64,000 bases of DNA from a bacterium (lineage in GTDB: Bacteria; Bacillota; Bacilli; Lactobacillales; Streptococcaceae): NCBI GenBank assembly GCA_905221295.1, contig CAJNCP010000002.1, positions 62,001 to 126,000 on the forward strand, given 5' to 3'. Shown here piece after piece: positions 27,875-38,408 of this stretch. Under the pieces are notes generated by a model. The model made no database searches. It saw only the letters and a program-made list of their open reading frames with translations, and was not told the DNA's origin. The position numbers were made by a program, and so were the translations under genes. Position 1 is the first letter of the stretch. Every line of letters starts with the position of its first letter.

Positions 27875-29155
27875 ATGACTCGTGAATTTAAATTTGAAAC
27901 CCTACAATTACATGCTGGGCAAGTAGTTGATCCAGTGAGCAAATCTCGTGCAGTACCGATTTATCAAACAACATCCTTCGTTTTTGATGACACGCAAGAA
28001 GGTGCCGATTTGTTTGCCTTGAGAAAACCAGGGAACATTTATACTCGTATCACAAACCCTACAACAGCAGCCTTTGAGGAAAGAATTGCTGCTCTTGAAG
28101 GTGGTGTTGGAGCGCTAGCAACAGCATCAGGTATGGCCGCAGTGACTTATACGATTTTGGCTCTTGCCCATGCTGGTGACCACGTAGTAGCAGCATCAAC
28201 TATTTACGGTGGGACCTTCAACCTCTTGAAGGAAACCCTTCCTCGTTATGGGATCACAACAACCTTTGTGGATGTGGATAATTTGGAAGAAGTGGAAGCA
28301 GCTATCAATGACAATACCAAGCTTGTCTTGATTGAAACCTTGGGGAATCCCTTGATTAACATTCCTGACTTGGAAAAATTGGCTGAGATTGCGCATAAAC
28401 ACCAGATTCCTCTCGTTTCGGACAACACTTTTGCCACACCATATTTGATTAACGTCTTCTCTCACGGTGTAGATATTTCCATTCACTCAGCAACTAAGTT
28501 TATCGGTGGGCATGGTACGACTATTGGTGGAGTGATTGTCGATAGTGGTCGTTTTGACTGGGAGGCTTCAGGGAAGTTCCCTCAATTTGTTGAGGAAGAC
28601 CCAAGTTACCATAACTTGAGCTATACTCGGGATGTGGGTGCAGCAGCCTTTATTATCGCTGTTCGTGTTCAATTGCTCCGTGATACAGGTGCTGCCTTGT
28701 CACCATTTAATGCCTTTCTCTTGCTCCAAGGGCTTGAAACTCTCTCTCTTCGTGTGGAACGCCATGTGCAAAATGCAGAGAAAATTGTTGATTTCCTTGT
28801 CAACCATCCTAAGGTAGAGAAGGTAAATTATCCAAAACTAGCTGACAGTCCTTATCATGCCTTGGCTGAGAAATATTTGCCAAAAGGTGTTGGTTCAATC
28901 TTTACCTTCCATGTTAAAGGCGGAGAGGCAGAAGCTCGCAAGGTAATTGATAATTTGGAAATCTTCTCTGACCTTGCAAACGTGGCAGATGCCAAATCTC
29001 TTGTTGTCCATCCTGCGACAACCACTCACGGTCAGTTGTCAGAAAAAGACCTAGAAGCAGCAGGAGTCACACCAAACCAAATCCGCTTGTCTATCGGTCT
29101 TGAAAATGTAGAGGATTTGATTGAAGATTTGCGTTTGGCCTTGGAAAAAATTTAA
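27875..29155 (+). CDS. metY: O-acetylhomoserine/O-acetylserine sulfhydrylase
   Basis: PLP enzyme of the Cys/Met metabolism family that makes homocysteine (or cysteine) from the O-acetyl amino acid and sulfide. Its 426 residues from ATG 27875 (behind GGAGG) include YTRITNPTTAAFEERIAALEGG split over residues about 55-76, the SDNTFATPYL aspartate region and the PLP lysine in HSATKFIGGHGT. The length and the long insert after the lysine fit MetY rather than cystathionine synthase. Substrate preference cannot be settled by eye. A hairpin terminator follows. Confidence 0.88.
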   Translation: MTREFKFETLQLHAGQVVDPVSKSRAVPIYQTTSFVFDDTQEGADLFALRKPGNIYTRITNPTTAAFEERIAALEGGVGALATASGMAAVTYTILALAHAGDHVVAASTIYGGTFNLLKETLPRYGITTTFVDVDNLEEVEAAINDNTKLVLIETLGNPLINIPDLEKLAEIAHKHQIPLVSDNTFATPYLINVFSHGVDISIHSATKFIGGHGTTIGGVIVDSGRFDWEASGKFPQFVEEDPSYHNLSYTRDVGAAAFIIAVRVQLLRDTGAALSPFNAFLLLQGLETLSLRVERHVQNAEKIVDFLVNHPKVEKVNYPKLADSPYHALAEKYLPKGVGSIFTFHVKGGEAEARKVIDNLEIFSDLANVADAKSLVVHPATTTHGQLSEKDLEAAGVTPNQIRLSIGLENVEDLIEDLRLALEKI

Positions 29156-29167
29156 AGTAACAGATAT

Positions 29168-29196
29168 AAACAGTGGGTTTCGACTCGCTGTTTTTG
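29168..29196 (+). terminator. Terminator after metY
   Basis: AAACAGTGGG / CTCGCTGTTT with two G-U pairs, loop TTTCGA, then T run. Confidence 0.65.
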
Positions 29197-29214
29197 ATTT
29201 TCCCTCAGGCATGA

Positions 29215-29220
29215 TATAAT
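29215..29220 (+). promoter_or_regulatory. Extended -10 before the DUF2130 gene
   Basis: TGATATAAT, 30 bases before ATG 29250. Confidence 0.5.
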
Positions 29221-29249
29221 GGATAAAGAAGTCTAGAAAGAGGAAAGTT

Positions 29250-30524
29250 ATGAACGAAATCAAATGTCCCAACTGTGGGGAAGTCTTTACAGTAAATGAA
29301 AGCCAGTATGCCGAACTCATATCTCAAGTGAGAACGACAGAGTTTGATAAGGAATTACACGATCGCATGAAGCAGGAGCTGGCCTTGGCTGAGCAGAAGG
29401 CTATGAATGAGCAACAGACTAAACTGGCTCAGAAGGACCAAGAAATTGCGCAATTGCAGAGTCAAATCCAAAACTTTGATACAGAGAAAGAGTTAGCTAA
29501 GAAAGAAGTTGAGCAGACAAGTCACCAGGCCTTATTAGCAAAGGACAAGGAAGTACAGGCCTTGGAAAACCAATTGGCTACCTTGCGTTTGGAGCATGAA
29601 AATCAACTGCAAAAGACTCTCTCTGATTTAGAAAGAGAGCGTGATCAGGTCAAAAATCAGCTCCTCCTGCAAGAAAAGGAAAATGAGCTGTCTTTGGCTT
29701 CTGTTAAGCAAAATTACGAAGCCCAGCTTAAGGCTGCCAGTGAACAGGTCGAATTCTACAAGAATTTCAAGGCTCAACAATCCACAAAAGCTATCGGTGA
29801 AAGTTTGGAACAATATGCAGAGAGTGAGTTTAACAAGGTTCGTAGTTTTGCCTTTCCAAATGCCTACTTTGAGAAGGATAACAAGGTCTCTGCGCGTGGA
29901 TCTAAGGGAGACTTTATCTTCCGTGAATGTGATGAAAATGGAGTGGAAATTATTTCCATCATGTTTGAGATGAAAAATGAAGCAGATGGAACGGAGAAGA
30001 AGCACAAGAACGCGGATTTCTATAAGGAATTGGATAAGGACCGTCGGGAGAAAAACTGCGAATATGCCGTTCTGGTGACGATGCTTGAGGCTGATAACGA
30101 CTACTTTAACACAGGGATTGTTGACGTCAGCCACGAGTATGAAAAGATGTATGTGATTCGTCCCCAGTTCTTCATCCAGTTAATTGGGCTCTTGCGTAAT
30201 GCGGCTCTTAATTCTTTGAAATACAAGCAAGAGTTGGCCTTGGTTCGGGAGCAAAATATCGATATTACACATTTTGAGGAAGATTTGGATGCTTTTAAAC
30301 TAGCTTTTGCTAAAAACTACAACTCTGCTTCAACCAACTTTGGTAAAGCAATTGATGAAATCGACAAAGCCATCAAACGAATGGAAGAGGTCAAGAAGTT
30401 CCTAACCACATCCGAAAACCAACTCCGCCTCGCTAATAACAAGTTGGAAGATGTTTCGGTTAAAAAACTAACTCGAAAAAATCCAACCATGAAAGCGAAG
30501 TTTGAAGCGTTGAAGGGCGAGTGA
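29250..30524 (+). CDS. DUF2130-family coiled-coil protein
   Basis: 424 residues. A short zinc-ribbon-like start (IKCPNCGEVFTV), a long coiled coil (about residues 30-175, rich in Gln, Glu and Lys), then the DUF2130 core with FRECDENGVEIISIMFEMKNE and ADFYKELDKDRREK, which resembles a PD-(D/E)XK-type nuclease fold. Family members are often linked to DNA transactions, but the function is not established. A promoter stands directly upstream. Confidence 0.85.
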   Translation: MNEIKCPNCGEVFTVNESQYAELISQVRTTEFDKELHDRMKQELALAEQKAMNEQQTKLAQKDQEIAQLQSQIQNFDTEKELAKKEVEQTSHQALLAKDKEVQALENQLATLRLEHENQLQKTLSDLERERDQVKNQLLLQEKENELSLASVKQNYEAQLKAASEQVEFYKNFKAQQSTKAIGESLEQYAESEFNKVRSFAFPNAYFEKDNKVSARGSKGDFIFRECDENGVEIISIMFEMKNEADGTEKKHKNADFYKELDKDRREKNCEYAVLVTMLEADNDYFNTGIVDVSHEYEKMYVIRPQFFIQLIGLLRNAALNSLKYKQELALVREQNIDITHFEEDLDAFKLAFAKNYNSASTNFGKAIDEIDKAIKRMEEVKKFLTTSENQLRLANNKLEDVSVKKLTRKNPTMKAKFEALKGE

Positions 30525-30535
30525 GGAAGAAAATA

Positions 30536-31342
30536 ATGTTTTACTCTTCGAAAAATAAGGTCCTTCAACTAGATCAAAAAAACATGGATTATGTGACCTT
30601 TGGTAAAGGAAAGAAGTCTCTCGTTATCATACCAGGGTTGGGGGATGGATTACAGACAGTTAAGGGCATGGCTCAAATGCTAGCTTTAACTTACCGAGAA
30701 TTTGCCAAGGTTTATAAAGTTTATGTTTTTAGTCGCATCAATAAGTTGCCAGAAAATTATACAACACGAAATATGGCTTCTGATGTAGCGGAAGCTATGG
30801 ATGTATTGAATTTAAAAAGTTCTGTCGTCATGGGGATTTCCCAAGGTGGTATGATTGCTCAATGGGTAGCTGTAGATTTTCCAGAAAAGGTTGAAAGTTT
30901 GATTTTGGCTGTTACTACTGCAAAACTAAGTGAGCTTGGTAGGGAGCGGATTAGACGCTGGCTGAGCCTGAGTCAAATAGGGACTTATAAAGAACTGATG
31001 GTTGATATTGCTAGTCATTCTTACACAACTAAATCCTTCGGAAAATTCAAATACCTTTATCGAATAATGGGAATTTTTGGCCGTATTAAAGATAAACAAC
31101 GCATTGCTATTCAGGCTGTATCTTGTTTGAAACACGATAGCCTAACCATTTTGGAAAAAATAAACTGTTCTACGCTAATCATTGGAGCAGAAAAGGATGA
31201 TGTTCTAGGAGTAGAAGCTTCACTTGAATTGCATCAGCATATCAAAGATAGCCAGCTCACTATTTTGCCAGAGTGCGGCCATGCACTTTATGAGCAGAAT
31301 AAGGATTTCCAAAAGAGAGTTTTAGTATTTTTAGAAAGTTAA
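30536..31342 (+). CDS. Alpha/beta hydrolase
   Basis: 268 residues. Nucleophile elbow MGISQGGMIAQW (Ser102), oxyanion loop VIIPGLGDG and a late ECGHALYEQ histidine. I take ATG 30536, behind GAGGAAGA; GTG 30521 is also open. It ends 3 bases before truB and may share its transcript. Substrate unknown. Confidence 0.85.
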   Translation: MFYSSKNKVLQLDQKNMDYVTFGKGKKSLVIIPGLGDGLQTVKGMAQMLALTYREFAKVYKVYVFSRINKLPENYTTRNMASDVAEAMDVLNLKSSVVMGISQGGMIAQWVAVDFPEKVESLILAVTTAKLSELGRERIRRWLSLSQIGTYKELMVDIASHSYTTKSFGKFKYLYRIMGIFGRIKDKQRIAIQAVSCLKHDSLTILEKINCSTLIIGAEKDDVLGVEASLELHQHIKDSQLTILPECGHALYEQNKDFQKRVLVFLES

Positions 31343-31345
31343 TGA

Positions 31346-32224
31346 ATGAACGGTATTATCAACTTAAAAAAAGAAGCGGGGATGACTTCGCATGATGCAG
31401 TTTTTAAACTGCGTAAGATTTTGGGAACCAAGAAGATTGGTCATGGTGGGACCTTGGATCCGGATGTAGTGGGAGTTCTGCCAATCGCGGTTGGCAAGGC
31501 AACCCGTATGGTCGAATTTATGCAGGACGAGGGCAAGGTCTATGAGGGGGAAATCACTCTCGGTTATTCCACGACGACCGAGGATGCAAGTGGAGAAGTG
31601 GTCACGGAGACCCCTGTTTTGTCGCCCTTTGATGAAACCATTGTCGATGAAGCGATTGCTAGTCTGACTGGGCCTATTACTCAGATTCCACCTATGTATT
31701 CGGCTGTCAAGGTTAATGGTCGCAAGCTCTATGAGTATGCGCGTGCAGGTCAGGAAGTGGAGCGTCCAGAACGTCAGGTGACTATTTATCAATTTGAGAG
31801 GACGAGTCCGATTTCTTATGAGGATCACCTCGCACGTTTTACATTTCGTGTAAAATGCAGTAAGGGGACTTATATCCGTACCTTGTCTGTTGACTTGGGA
31901 GAGAAGCTGGGTTATGCGGCCCATATGTCCCATCTGACTCGGACGAGTGCAGCAGGTTTACAGTTAGAAGATGCCTTGACTTTGAATGAAATTGCTGCAA
32001 AAGCGGAGGCTGGTCAGCTGGACTTTCTCCATCCTCTTGAAATTGGAACGGGGGATCTTGTCAAAGTTTTCCTAAGTCCAGAAGAGGCTACAGAAGTGCG
32101 CTTTGGTCGTTTTATCAAGCTAGACCAAACAGATCAAGAACTGGCTGCCTTTGAGGGAGATACATTGCTAGCTATTCTAGAAAAAAGGGACAATTTCTAC
32201 AAACCAAGGAAGGTTTTTAGCTAG
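31346..32224 (+). CDS. truB: tRNA pseudouridine(55) synthase
   Basis: Makes pseudouridine 55 in the T loop of tRNAs. 292 residues, with the catalytic aspartate in [19 protein letters not shown], the KLYEYARAG region and the [16 protein letters not shown] motif of the TruB family. The start overlaps no neighbour but follows the hydrolase stop by 3 bases. Confidence 0.97.
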   Translation: MNGIINLKKEAGMTSHDAVFKLRKILGTKKIGHGGTLDPDVVGVLPIAVGKATRMVEFMQDEGKVYEGEITLGYSTTTEDASGEVVTETPVLSPFDETIVDEAIASLTGPITQIPPMYSAVKVNGRKLYEYARAGQEVERPERQVTIYQFERTSPISYEDHLARFTFRVKCSKGTYIRTLSVDLGEKLGYAAHMSHLTRTSAAGLQLEDALTLNEIAAKAEAGQLDFLHPLEIGTGDLVKVFLSPEEATEVRFGRFIKLDQTDQELAAFEGDTLLAILEKRDNFYKPRKVFS

Positions 32225-32335
32225 TTTAACTAGAGTGTGGGGATGGATTTGTTTCACCTAGACTATCCAAATCAGACTATAAATTTTGCAAAAAATATGA
32301 TAGAATAGACGACGGATAAAAAAACGGAGGATAGC

Positions 32336-32974
32336 ATGCAAAATAGACCAATCATTATCGGAGTGACAGGTGGTTCTGGTGGTGGTAAGACCAGTGTTTC
32401 AAGAGCCATTTTATCGCATTTTCCTGATGAAAAGATTTCCATGATTGAGCATGATTCATACTACAAGGATCAGTCTCACTTGACCTTTGAAGAGCGTGTC
32501 AAAACCAACTACGACCATCCATTTGCCTTTGATACAGACTTGATGATCGAGCAGATTAAGGAATTGTTGGCAGGGCGCCCAGTGGATATCCCGACTTATG
32601 ACTATACAGCGCATACACGGAGTAGCAAGACCTATCGTCAGGAGCCTCAGGATGTCTTTATCGTTGAGGGGATTTTGGTCTTGGAGGACAAGCGTCTGCG
32701 CGATTTGATGGATATCAAGATTTTTGTGGATACAGATGATGATGTGCGCATTATTCGTCGTATCAAGCGTGATATGGAAGAGCGTGGCCGTAGTTTAGAT
32801 AGCGTTATTGACCAGTACTTGGGTGTGGTCAAACCTATGTACCACCAGTTTATTGAGCCAACCAAGCGTTATGCTGATATCGTTATTCCTGAAGGGGTCA
32901 GCAATACAGTTGCTATTGACCTTTTGACGACCAAGATTGCAAAGATTTTGGAAGAAGCGCGAAACAGTAAATAA
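32336..32974 (+). CDS. udk: Uridine kinase
   Basis: Phosphorylates uridine and cytidine for pyrimidine salvage. 212 residues with Walker [10 protein letters not shown] (residues 12-20), the HDSYYKDQ acceptor loop and [12 protein letters not shown] in the lid. ACGGAGGAT precedes the start, and a TGATAGAAT promoter element lies at 32298-32306. A terminator follows. Confidence 0.97.
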   Translation: MQNRPIIIGVTGGSGGGKTSVSRAILSHFPDEKISMIEHDSYYKDQSHLTFEERVKTNYDHPFAFDTDLMIEQIKELLAGRPVDIPTYDYTAHTRSSKTYRQEPQDVFIVEGILVLEDKRLRDLMDIKIFVDTDDDVRIIRRIKRDMEERGRSLDSVIDQYLGVVKPMYHQFIEPTKRYADIVIPEGVSNTVAIDLLTTKIAKILEEARNSK

Positions 32975-32980
32975 TCAGAT

Positions 32981-33003
32981 GAGGAGGCCATGCCTCCTTT
33001 TTC
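32981..33003 (+). terminator. Terminator after udk
   Basis: AGGAGGC-CAT-GCCTCCT with a following T run. Confidence 0.8.
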
Positions 33004-33056
33004 TATTTTTCCTTTAGTTTCGGTATGCAAAATGAGATTTTTAATCATATTTTTGG

Positions 33057-33062
33057 TATAAT
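33057..33062 (+). promoter_or_regulatory. Extended -10 promoter of the xseA operon
   Basis: TGGTATAAT with TATAAT at 33057-33062, 41 bases before ATG 33103. Confidence 0.6.
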
Positions 33063-33102
33063 AATACCCATGGAAAAGCAAGAAAATGAATAGTAGGTGG
33101 AG

Positions 33103-34443
33103 ATGGAAAAGTATTTATCGGTAACAACTTTGACCAAGTATCTGAAAATGAAATTCGATAAAGACCCTTACTTGGAACGGGTCTATTTAACTGGTCAAGT
33201 TTCCAACTTTCGTAAACGACCTACTCACCAATACTTCTCCTTAAAAGATGATCATGCAGTCATTCAAGCGACCATCTGGTCAGGGATATATCAGAAATTA
33301 GGCTTCGACCTCGAAGAAGGGATGAAAATCAATGTAATTGGGCGAGTTCAGGTTTATGAACCGAGCGGTAGCTATTCTATCATCATTGAAAAAGCTGAGC
33401 CTGATGGGGTTGGGGCGCTTGCGATTCAGTTTGAACAACTCAAGAAAAAATTGACAGAAGAAGGTTTATTTCAAGAACGCTTCAAGCAACCTCTTCCCCA
33501 ATTTTCTAAGAGAATCGGTGTGGTAACCAGTCGCAGTGGAGCCGTTATTCGAGATATTATCACGACCGTCAGCAGGCGTTTTCCTGGTGTTGATATCCTT
33601 CTCTATCCGACAAAGGTGCAAGGTGATGGATCTGCTGAGGAAATTGCTCGAAATATTGCGCGTGCCAATCAACGTGAGGACCTAGATGTTCTCATCATTG
33701 GTCGTGGTGGTGGTTCCATTGAGGAACTCTGGGCTTTTAACGAAGAGATTGTGGTACGGGCTATTTTTGAATCCCGTTTGCCCGTCATCTCTAGTGTTGG
33801 GCATGAGACAGATGTGACCTTGGCGGATTTTGTGGCAGATAGACGGGCTGCGACGCCAACAGCTGCTGCTGAACTGGCAACGCCTGTAACCAAGTTGGAT
33901 GTATTAGCTCATTTGCAAAATCAAGAAAAGCGGATGGCGACAGCAGTTCAGAATGTCCTGTCAAGAAAAAAAGAAGCTCTGAAAAAATGCAGTCAGTCAG
34001 TCATCTTTAGACAGCCAGAGCGTTTGTATGATGGTTATTTACAACGGTTAGATCAACTGCAACTGCGATTAAAACAAAGTTTGCGAACACGGATTTCTGA
34101 TAGCAAACAGATAGTTCAAGCAAAGACGCACCAACTGGTACAATTATCACCCGTTACCAAAATCCAACGCTATCAGGATCGGCTTGCTCAGTTGGACAAG
34201 CTCCTCCGCAGCCAAATGGCGCTGGTTTATGATGCCAAAGTTGCTGAAGTCAAGAGACTTTCAGAAGCTCTACTGATGTTGGATACCAGTCGAATCGTGG
34301 CGCGTGGTTATGCTATTGTCAAAAAGGAAGAGTCCGTAGTAGACTCGGTTGAGGGTTTGAAGAAAAAAGACCAAGTGACGCTTTTGATGCGAGATGGTCA
34401 AGTAGAATTAGAGGTTAAAAATGTCAAAACAAAAGAAATTTGA
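33103..34443 (+). CDS. xseA: Exodeoxyribonuclease VII large subunit
   Basis: Processive single-strand DNA exonuclease subunit, 446 residues. An OB-fold N-terminal domain (residues about 1-100) is followed by the catalytic domain with [28 protein letters not shown] and [21 protein letters not shown], and then by a coiled coil. ATG 33103 is preferred to GTG 33097. It overlaps xseB by 23 bases and heads a tightly packed operon that runs to the phosphoesterase at 39137. Confidence 0.97.
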   Translation: MEKYLSVTTLTKYLKMKFDKDPYLERVYLTGQVSNFRKRPTHQYFSLKDDHAVIQATIWSGIYQKLGFDLEEGMKINVIGRVQVYEPSGSYSIIIEKAEPDGVGALAIQFEQLKKKLTEEGLFQERFKQPLPQFSKRIGVVTSRSGAVIRDIITTVSRRFPGVDILLYPTKVQGDGSAEEIARNIARANQREDLDVLIIGRGGGSIEELWAFNEEIVVRAIFESRLPVISSVGHETDVTLADFVADRRAATPTAAAELATPVTKLDVLAHLQNQEKRMATAVQNVLSRKKEALKKCSQSVIFRQPERLYDGYLQRLDQLQLRLKQSLRTRISDSKQIVQAKTHQLVQLSPVTKIQRYQDRLAQLDKLLRSQMALVYDAKVAEVKRLSEALLMLDTSRIVARGYAIVKKEESVVDSVEGLKKKDQVTLLMRDGQVELEVKNVKTKEI

Positions 34444-34633
34444 GGAAAATCTAGCAGAACTGGAGACCATTGTCCAAAGTTTGGAAAATGGTGAGATTGC
34501 TCTAGAAGATGCGATTGCGGCCTTTCAAAAGGGTATGGTCTTGTCAAAAGAACTCCAAGCGACCTTGGACAAAGCTGAAAAGACCTTGGTCAAGGTCATG
34601 CAAGAAGACGGAACAGAAAGTGATTTTGAATGA
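34421..34633 (+). CDS. xseB: Exodeoxyribonuclease VII small subunit
   Basis: 70-residue helical hairpin protein ([31 protein letters not shown]) that joins XseA to form the exonuclease. It overlaps xseA by 23 bases and ispA by 4 bases. Confidence 0.96.
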   Translation: MSKQKKFEENLAELETIVQSLENGEIALEDAIAAFQKGMVLSKELQATLDKAEKTLVKVMQEDGTESDFE

Positions 34634-35505
34634 AGAAACAAGAAAAATTAACTCTTGTGGAGTCGGCTTTGGAAGATTTTTATGGAGACCAGCAGTTTGC
34701 TTCTAGTTTACAAGAGTCCGTTCTCTATTCCATTCATGCTGGTGGCAAGCGTATTCGCCCTTTTCTCTTGTTAGAAGTTTTGGAAGCCTTGCAAGTCGCA
34801 ATCCAACCAGCTCACGCGCAGGTGGCTGCGGCCTTGGAAATGATTCATACAGGAAGTTTGATTCACGATGATCTTCCTGCCATGGATGATGATGATTACC
34901 GTCGGGGACGTTTGACCAACCATAAGAAATTCGGTGAAGCTATGGCGATTTTGGCAGGAGATGCCTTGTTTCTAGATCCCTATGCCTTGATAGCGCAGGC
35001 AGATTTGCCAAGTCAGATCAAGGTGGACTTGATTGCCAACTTATCCCTTGCTTCAGGGAGTCTGGGCATGGTTGCAGGGCAGGTTTTAGATATGGAAGGC
35101 GAACACCAACATTTGTCTTTGGAAGAACTTCAGACCATTCATGCTAATAAGACTGGGAAATTACTAGCTTATCCTTTCCAAGCAGCTGCTATCATAGCTG
35201 AATTAGCTCCTGAAATCCAAGCAAAATTAAAAACTGTGGGTGAATTGATTGGGCTGGCTTTTCAAGTAAGAGATGACGTGCTGGATGTGACAGCTAGTTT
35301 TGAGGAAATCGGCAAAACACCACAAAAGGATTTACAAGCTGAAAAATCAACCTATCCTGCCTTGCTGGGCTTGGAAGAGGCGACTGCCTTTTGTAACCAA
35401 ACTCTTGATCAAGCTAATGAAAAATTAGAAGAAATTGCCCAGCAGATTCCCTTTGAAACAGAATCGATTGTGAAAGTAGTAGAAAGTTTGAGAATCAATG
35501 GCTAA
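34630..35505 (+). CDS. ispA: Polyprenyl (farnesyl) diphosphate synthase
   Basis: Chain-elongating prenyltransferase, 291 residues. First aspartate-rich motif [16 protein letters not shown], second motif FQVRDDVLD, and GGKRIRP for the pyrophosphate. It provides precursors for undecaprenyl phosphate and quinone-type lipids. It overlaps xseB (ATGA) and the next gene by 8 bases. Confidence 0.96.
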   Translation: MKKQEKLTLVESALEDFYGDQQFASSLQESVLYSIHAGGKRIRPFLLLEVLEALQVAIQPAHAQVAAALEMIHTGSLIHDDLPAMDDDDYRRGRLTNHKKFGEAMAILAGDALFLDPYALIAQADLPSQIKVDLIANLSLASGSLGMVAGQVLDMEGEHQHLSLEELQTIHANKTGKLLAYPFQAAAIIAELAPEIQAKLKTVGELIGLAFQVRDDVLDVTASFEEIGKTPQKDLQAEKSTYPALLGLEEATAFCNQTLDQANEKLEEIAQQIPFETESIVKVVESLRING

Positions 35506-36313
35506 GGAAAGAGTGGATGTACTAGCTTATAAACAGGGTTTGTTTGAAACGCGTGAACAAGCCAAGCGCGGTGTCATGGCTGGACTAGTCGTAGCAGTCC
35601 TGAATGGAGAGCGTTATGACAAACCAGGAGAGAAAATTCCAGATGATACTGAGCTAAAACTCAAGGGTGAAAAACTCAAGTATGTCAGTCGAGGTGGTCT
35701 AAAACTAGAGAAGGCCTTGGAGGTCTTTGATTTGTCAGTGGAGGGAGCGACAACGATTGATATTGGGGCTTCCACTGGAGGATTTACTGACGTCATGTTG
35801 CAAAATGGTGCTGAGTTGGTCTTTGCAGTCGATGTTGGTACCAATCAGTTGGCTTGGAAATTACGCCAAGACCCTCGGGTTGTCAGCATGGAGCAGTTTA
35901 ATTTTCGTTATGCTGAAAAGACTGATTTTGAGCAGGAACCGAGCTTTGCCAGTATTGATGTGAGTTTCATTTCCCTTAGTCTGATCTTACCAGCCTTGCA
36001 CCGTGTCTTGGCAGATCAAGGGCAGGTTGTAGCTCTGGTTAAGCCCCAGTTTGAAGCAGGTCGTGAGCAGATTGGAAAGAATGGAATCATTCGCGATGCC
36101 AAGGTTCATCAACATGTCCTTGAATCTGTCACTGCTATGGCAGTTGATCAAGGTTTTTCAGTGCTTGGATTAGACTATTCACCAATCCAAGGCGGACATG
36201 GAAACATCGAATTTTTAGCGTATTTGAAAAAGGAAGATGGAGCAAGTAACCAAGTTGCCCCTGAAATAGAAAAAGTTGTAGAGAGAGCACATAGAGAATT
36301 TAAAGATGAATAA
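35498..36313 (+). CDS. tlyA: TlyA-family rRNA methyltransferase
   Basis: 271 residues: an S4 RNA-binding domain (residues about 3-60) and an FtsJ-like methyltransferase with IDIGASTGGFTDVMLQNGA as the SAM loop and a VKPQFEAGREQ motif. The family is often called hemolysin A but acts on ribosomal RNA where tested. The usual place is between ispA and argR, as here. Confidence 0.92.
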   Translation: MAKERVDVLAYKQGLFETREQAKRGVMAGLVVAVLNGERYDKPGEKIPDDTELKLKGEKLKYVSRGGLKLEKALEVFDLSVEGATTIDIGASTGGFTDVMLQNGAELVFAVDVGTNQLAWKLRQDPRVVSMEQFNFRYAEKTDFEQEPSFASIDVSFISLSLILPALHRVLADQGQVVALVKPQFEAGREQIGKNGIIRDAKVHQHVLESVTAMAVDQGFSVLGLDYSPIQGGHGNIEFLAYLKKEDGASNQVAPEIEKVVERAHREFKDE

Positions 36314-36737
36314 AAAAGAAAGACTTGAAAAAATTAGAAGATTTGTAACAGATTACCAAATCGGAACACAGGAAGAAATCGTTGAGCACTTAAAGGAAGC
36401 AGGTATCTCTGCCACTCAAGCTACTGTGTCAAGAGACATCAAAGAGCTTGGTATTGTTAAAATTCCTTTGAAAAACAACACTTATATCTATGAATTGCCA
36501 AAATCAATTGTGAAGAGTTTGCAGTTGGCTGAGAATAACATCGAAGGTTCTCAAGTAATGGGTAACATGCTTAACCTCGATGTAATTCCTGGAAATACAG
36601 TATTTGTGAAAGGTCAATTGGTTGCAGCATTTTCTGATAAGATTTTTAGCTGCATTGCGGATGATAATTCAATCTTGATTGTGGCAAAAACAGAGGAAGC
36701 AGCTAAGGAAATGTTTGAACAAGTAAAAAATTGGTAG
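36306..36737 (+). CDS. argR: Arginine repressor, ArgR/AhrC family
   Basis: 143 residues. An N-terminal winged helix (IQ..TQEEIVEHLKEAGI, ATVSRDIKELGI with the SR recognition pair) and a C-terminal hexamerisation and arginine-binding domain (GTIAADDNSILIV-like AFSDKIFSCIADDNSIL). It may control arginine genes elsewhere on the chromosome. It overlaps tlyA by 8 bases and is 6 bases from recN. Confidence 0.95.
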   Translation: MNKKERLEKIRRFVTDYQIGTQEEIVEHLKEAGISATQATVSRDIKELGIVKIPLKNNTYIYELPKSIVKSLQLAENNIEGSQVMGNMLNLDVIPGNTVFVKGQLVAAFSDKIFSCIADDNSILIVAKTEEAAKEMFEQVKNW

Positions 36738-36743
36738 GTTTAT

Positions 36744-38408
36744 ATGTTACTTGAAATTTCGATTAAAAATTTTGCCATTATAGAGGCGATTTCGCTCAAT
36801 TTTGAAAAAGGAATGACAGTCTTAACTGGTGAAACAGGTGCTGGTAAATCAATTATTATCGATGCCATGAACATGATGCTGGGAGCAAGAGCTGCCACGG
36901 ATGTTATTCGCCATGGTGCCACAAAGGCAGAGATTGAGGGACTGTTTTCGATTGAAAATAGCCGAGTCTTACAAGAACTCTTTGACGAGCAAGGTTTAGA
37001 ATTGGGTGATGAAATCATCATCCGTCGTGAAATTTTACAGAACGGTAGCATCAGTCGGGTCAATGGGCAGATGGTCAATCTTTCTGTCTTGCGCGCAATC
37101 GGCCAACATCTTGTCGATATTCATGGTCAACATGACCAAGAAGAGTTAATGCGTCCGCAACTTCATATCCAGATGCTGGATGAATTTGGTGATGCAGCAT
37201 TTTTGGAGCTTAAACAAGCCTATCAGACAAGCTTTGACACCTACCGCAAAATGCGTAAGCAGGTTCTGGAAGTCAAGAAAAACCAGCAGGAACACAAGTC
37301 TCGCATTGAGATGTTGGAATTTCAAATGGCAGAGATTGAAGCAGCAAACTTGCAGGCTGGTGAAGACTTGGCTCTCAACCAAGAACGAGATAAACTCCTC
37401 AATCACAAGAATATAGCAGATACGCTAACCAATGCCTACAGTATGTTGGATAATGAGGAATTCTCCAGTCTGGCCAATGTGCGTTCGGCCATGAATGACA
37501 TGGAAAGTGTTGAAGAATACGATCCAGAATATCGTGAAATTTCAAGTTCTCTATCAGAAACTTACTATGTTTTAGAAGATATTACAAAGCGTTTGGAAGA
37601 TATTATTGAGGACTTGGATTTTGATGGTAATCGCCTCATGCAGGTTGAGAATCGCCTAGATCTACTGAATACTATTACCCGCAAGTACGGTGGGACTGTG
37701 GACGATGTCCTGCTTTATTTTGCCAAGATTACGGATGAGTACAATCTCTTGACGGGAAATAACCTTTCTTCCGAAGACATGGAAGCAGAGCTCAAGAAAT
37801 TGGAAGTTAATCTTGTTGATTTGGCAGGTCAGCTTGCATCTGCTCGTTATGATTTGGCCCAGCAGCTCGAAGCTGAGATTAAGCAAGAACTGCAAGACCT
37901 CTATATGGAGAAGGCACAGTTCCAGGTTCGCTTTAGTAAGAGCAAATTCAGCCGTGAAGGAAATGAAGCAGTTGAGTTTTACATTTCTACTAACCCAGGT
38001 GAGGACTTCAAACCCTTGGTCAAGGTGGCGTCTGGAGGAGAATTGTCTCGTCTTATGTTGGCTATCAAGTCAGCCTTTTCTCGCAAAGAAGGCAAGACTA
38101 GTATTGTCTTTGATGAGGTGGATACGGGAGTTTCAGGTCGTGTGGCCCAAGCCATTGCTCAGAAGATTCATAAGATTGGTCAGCATGGTCAGGTTTTAGC
38201 TATTTCTCATCTTCCACAAGTGATTGCGATTGCGGATTATCAATTCTTCATTGAAAAGATTAGCGATGAGCACTCAACGGTGTCGACGGTTCGCCTCTTG
38301 ACTTTAGAAGAGCGAGTAGAGGAAGTAGCTAAGATGTTGGCTGGGGAGAATGTAACAGAGGCGGCCCTTACTCAAGCCAGAGAATTATTGCAAACGAGGG
38401 AGAAATAA
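36744..38408 (+). CDS. recN: DNA repair protein RecN
   Basis: SMC-like ATPase for double-strand break repair, 554 residues. Walker A GETGAGKSIIIDA (residues about 29-41), two coiled-coil arms, the signature ASGGELSRLMLAIK and Walker B IVFDEVDTGVSG, followed by the ISHLPQV switch. All motifs are intact. Confidence 0.98.
   Translation: MLLEISIKNFAIIEAISLNFEKGMTVLTGETGAGKSIIIDAMNMMLGARAATDVIRHGATKAEIEGLFSIENSRVLQELFDEQGLELGDEIIIRREILQNGSISRVNGQMVNLSVLRAIGQHLVDIHGQHDQEELMRPQLHIQMLDEFGDAAFLELKQAYQTSFDTYRKMRKQVLEVKKNQQEHKSRIEMLEFQMAEIEAANLQAGEDLALNQERDKLLNHKNIADTLTNAYSMLDNEEFSSLANVRSAMNDMESVEEYDPEYREISSSLSETYYVLEDITKRLEDIIEDLDFDGNRLMQVENRLDLLNTITRKYGGTVDDVLLYFAKITDEYNLLTGNNLSSEDMEAELKKLEVNLVDLAGQLASARYDLAQQLEAEIKQELQDLYMEKAQFQVRFSKSKFSREGNEAVEFYISTNPGEDFKPLVKVASGGELSRLMLAIKSAFSRKEGKTSIVFDEVDTGVSGRVAQAIAQKIHKIGQHGQVLAISHLPQVIAIADYQFFIEKISDEHSTVSTVRLLTLEERVEEVAKMLAGENVTEAALTQARELLQTREK

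Noticed and set aside
27814-28500. Calling the sulfhydrylase cystathionine gamma-synthase
   Set aside because: Length of about 426 residues and the insert after the PLP lysine fit the MetY/CysD group better.
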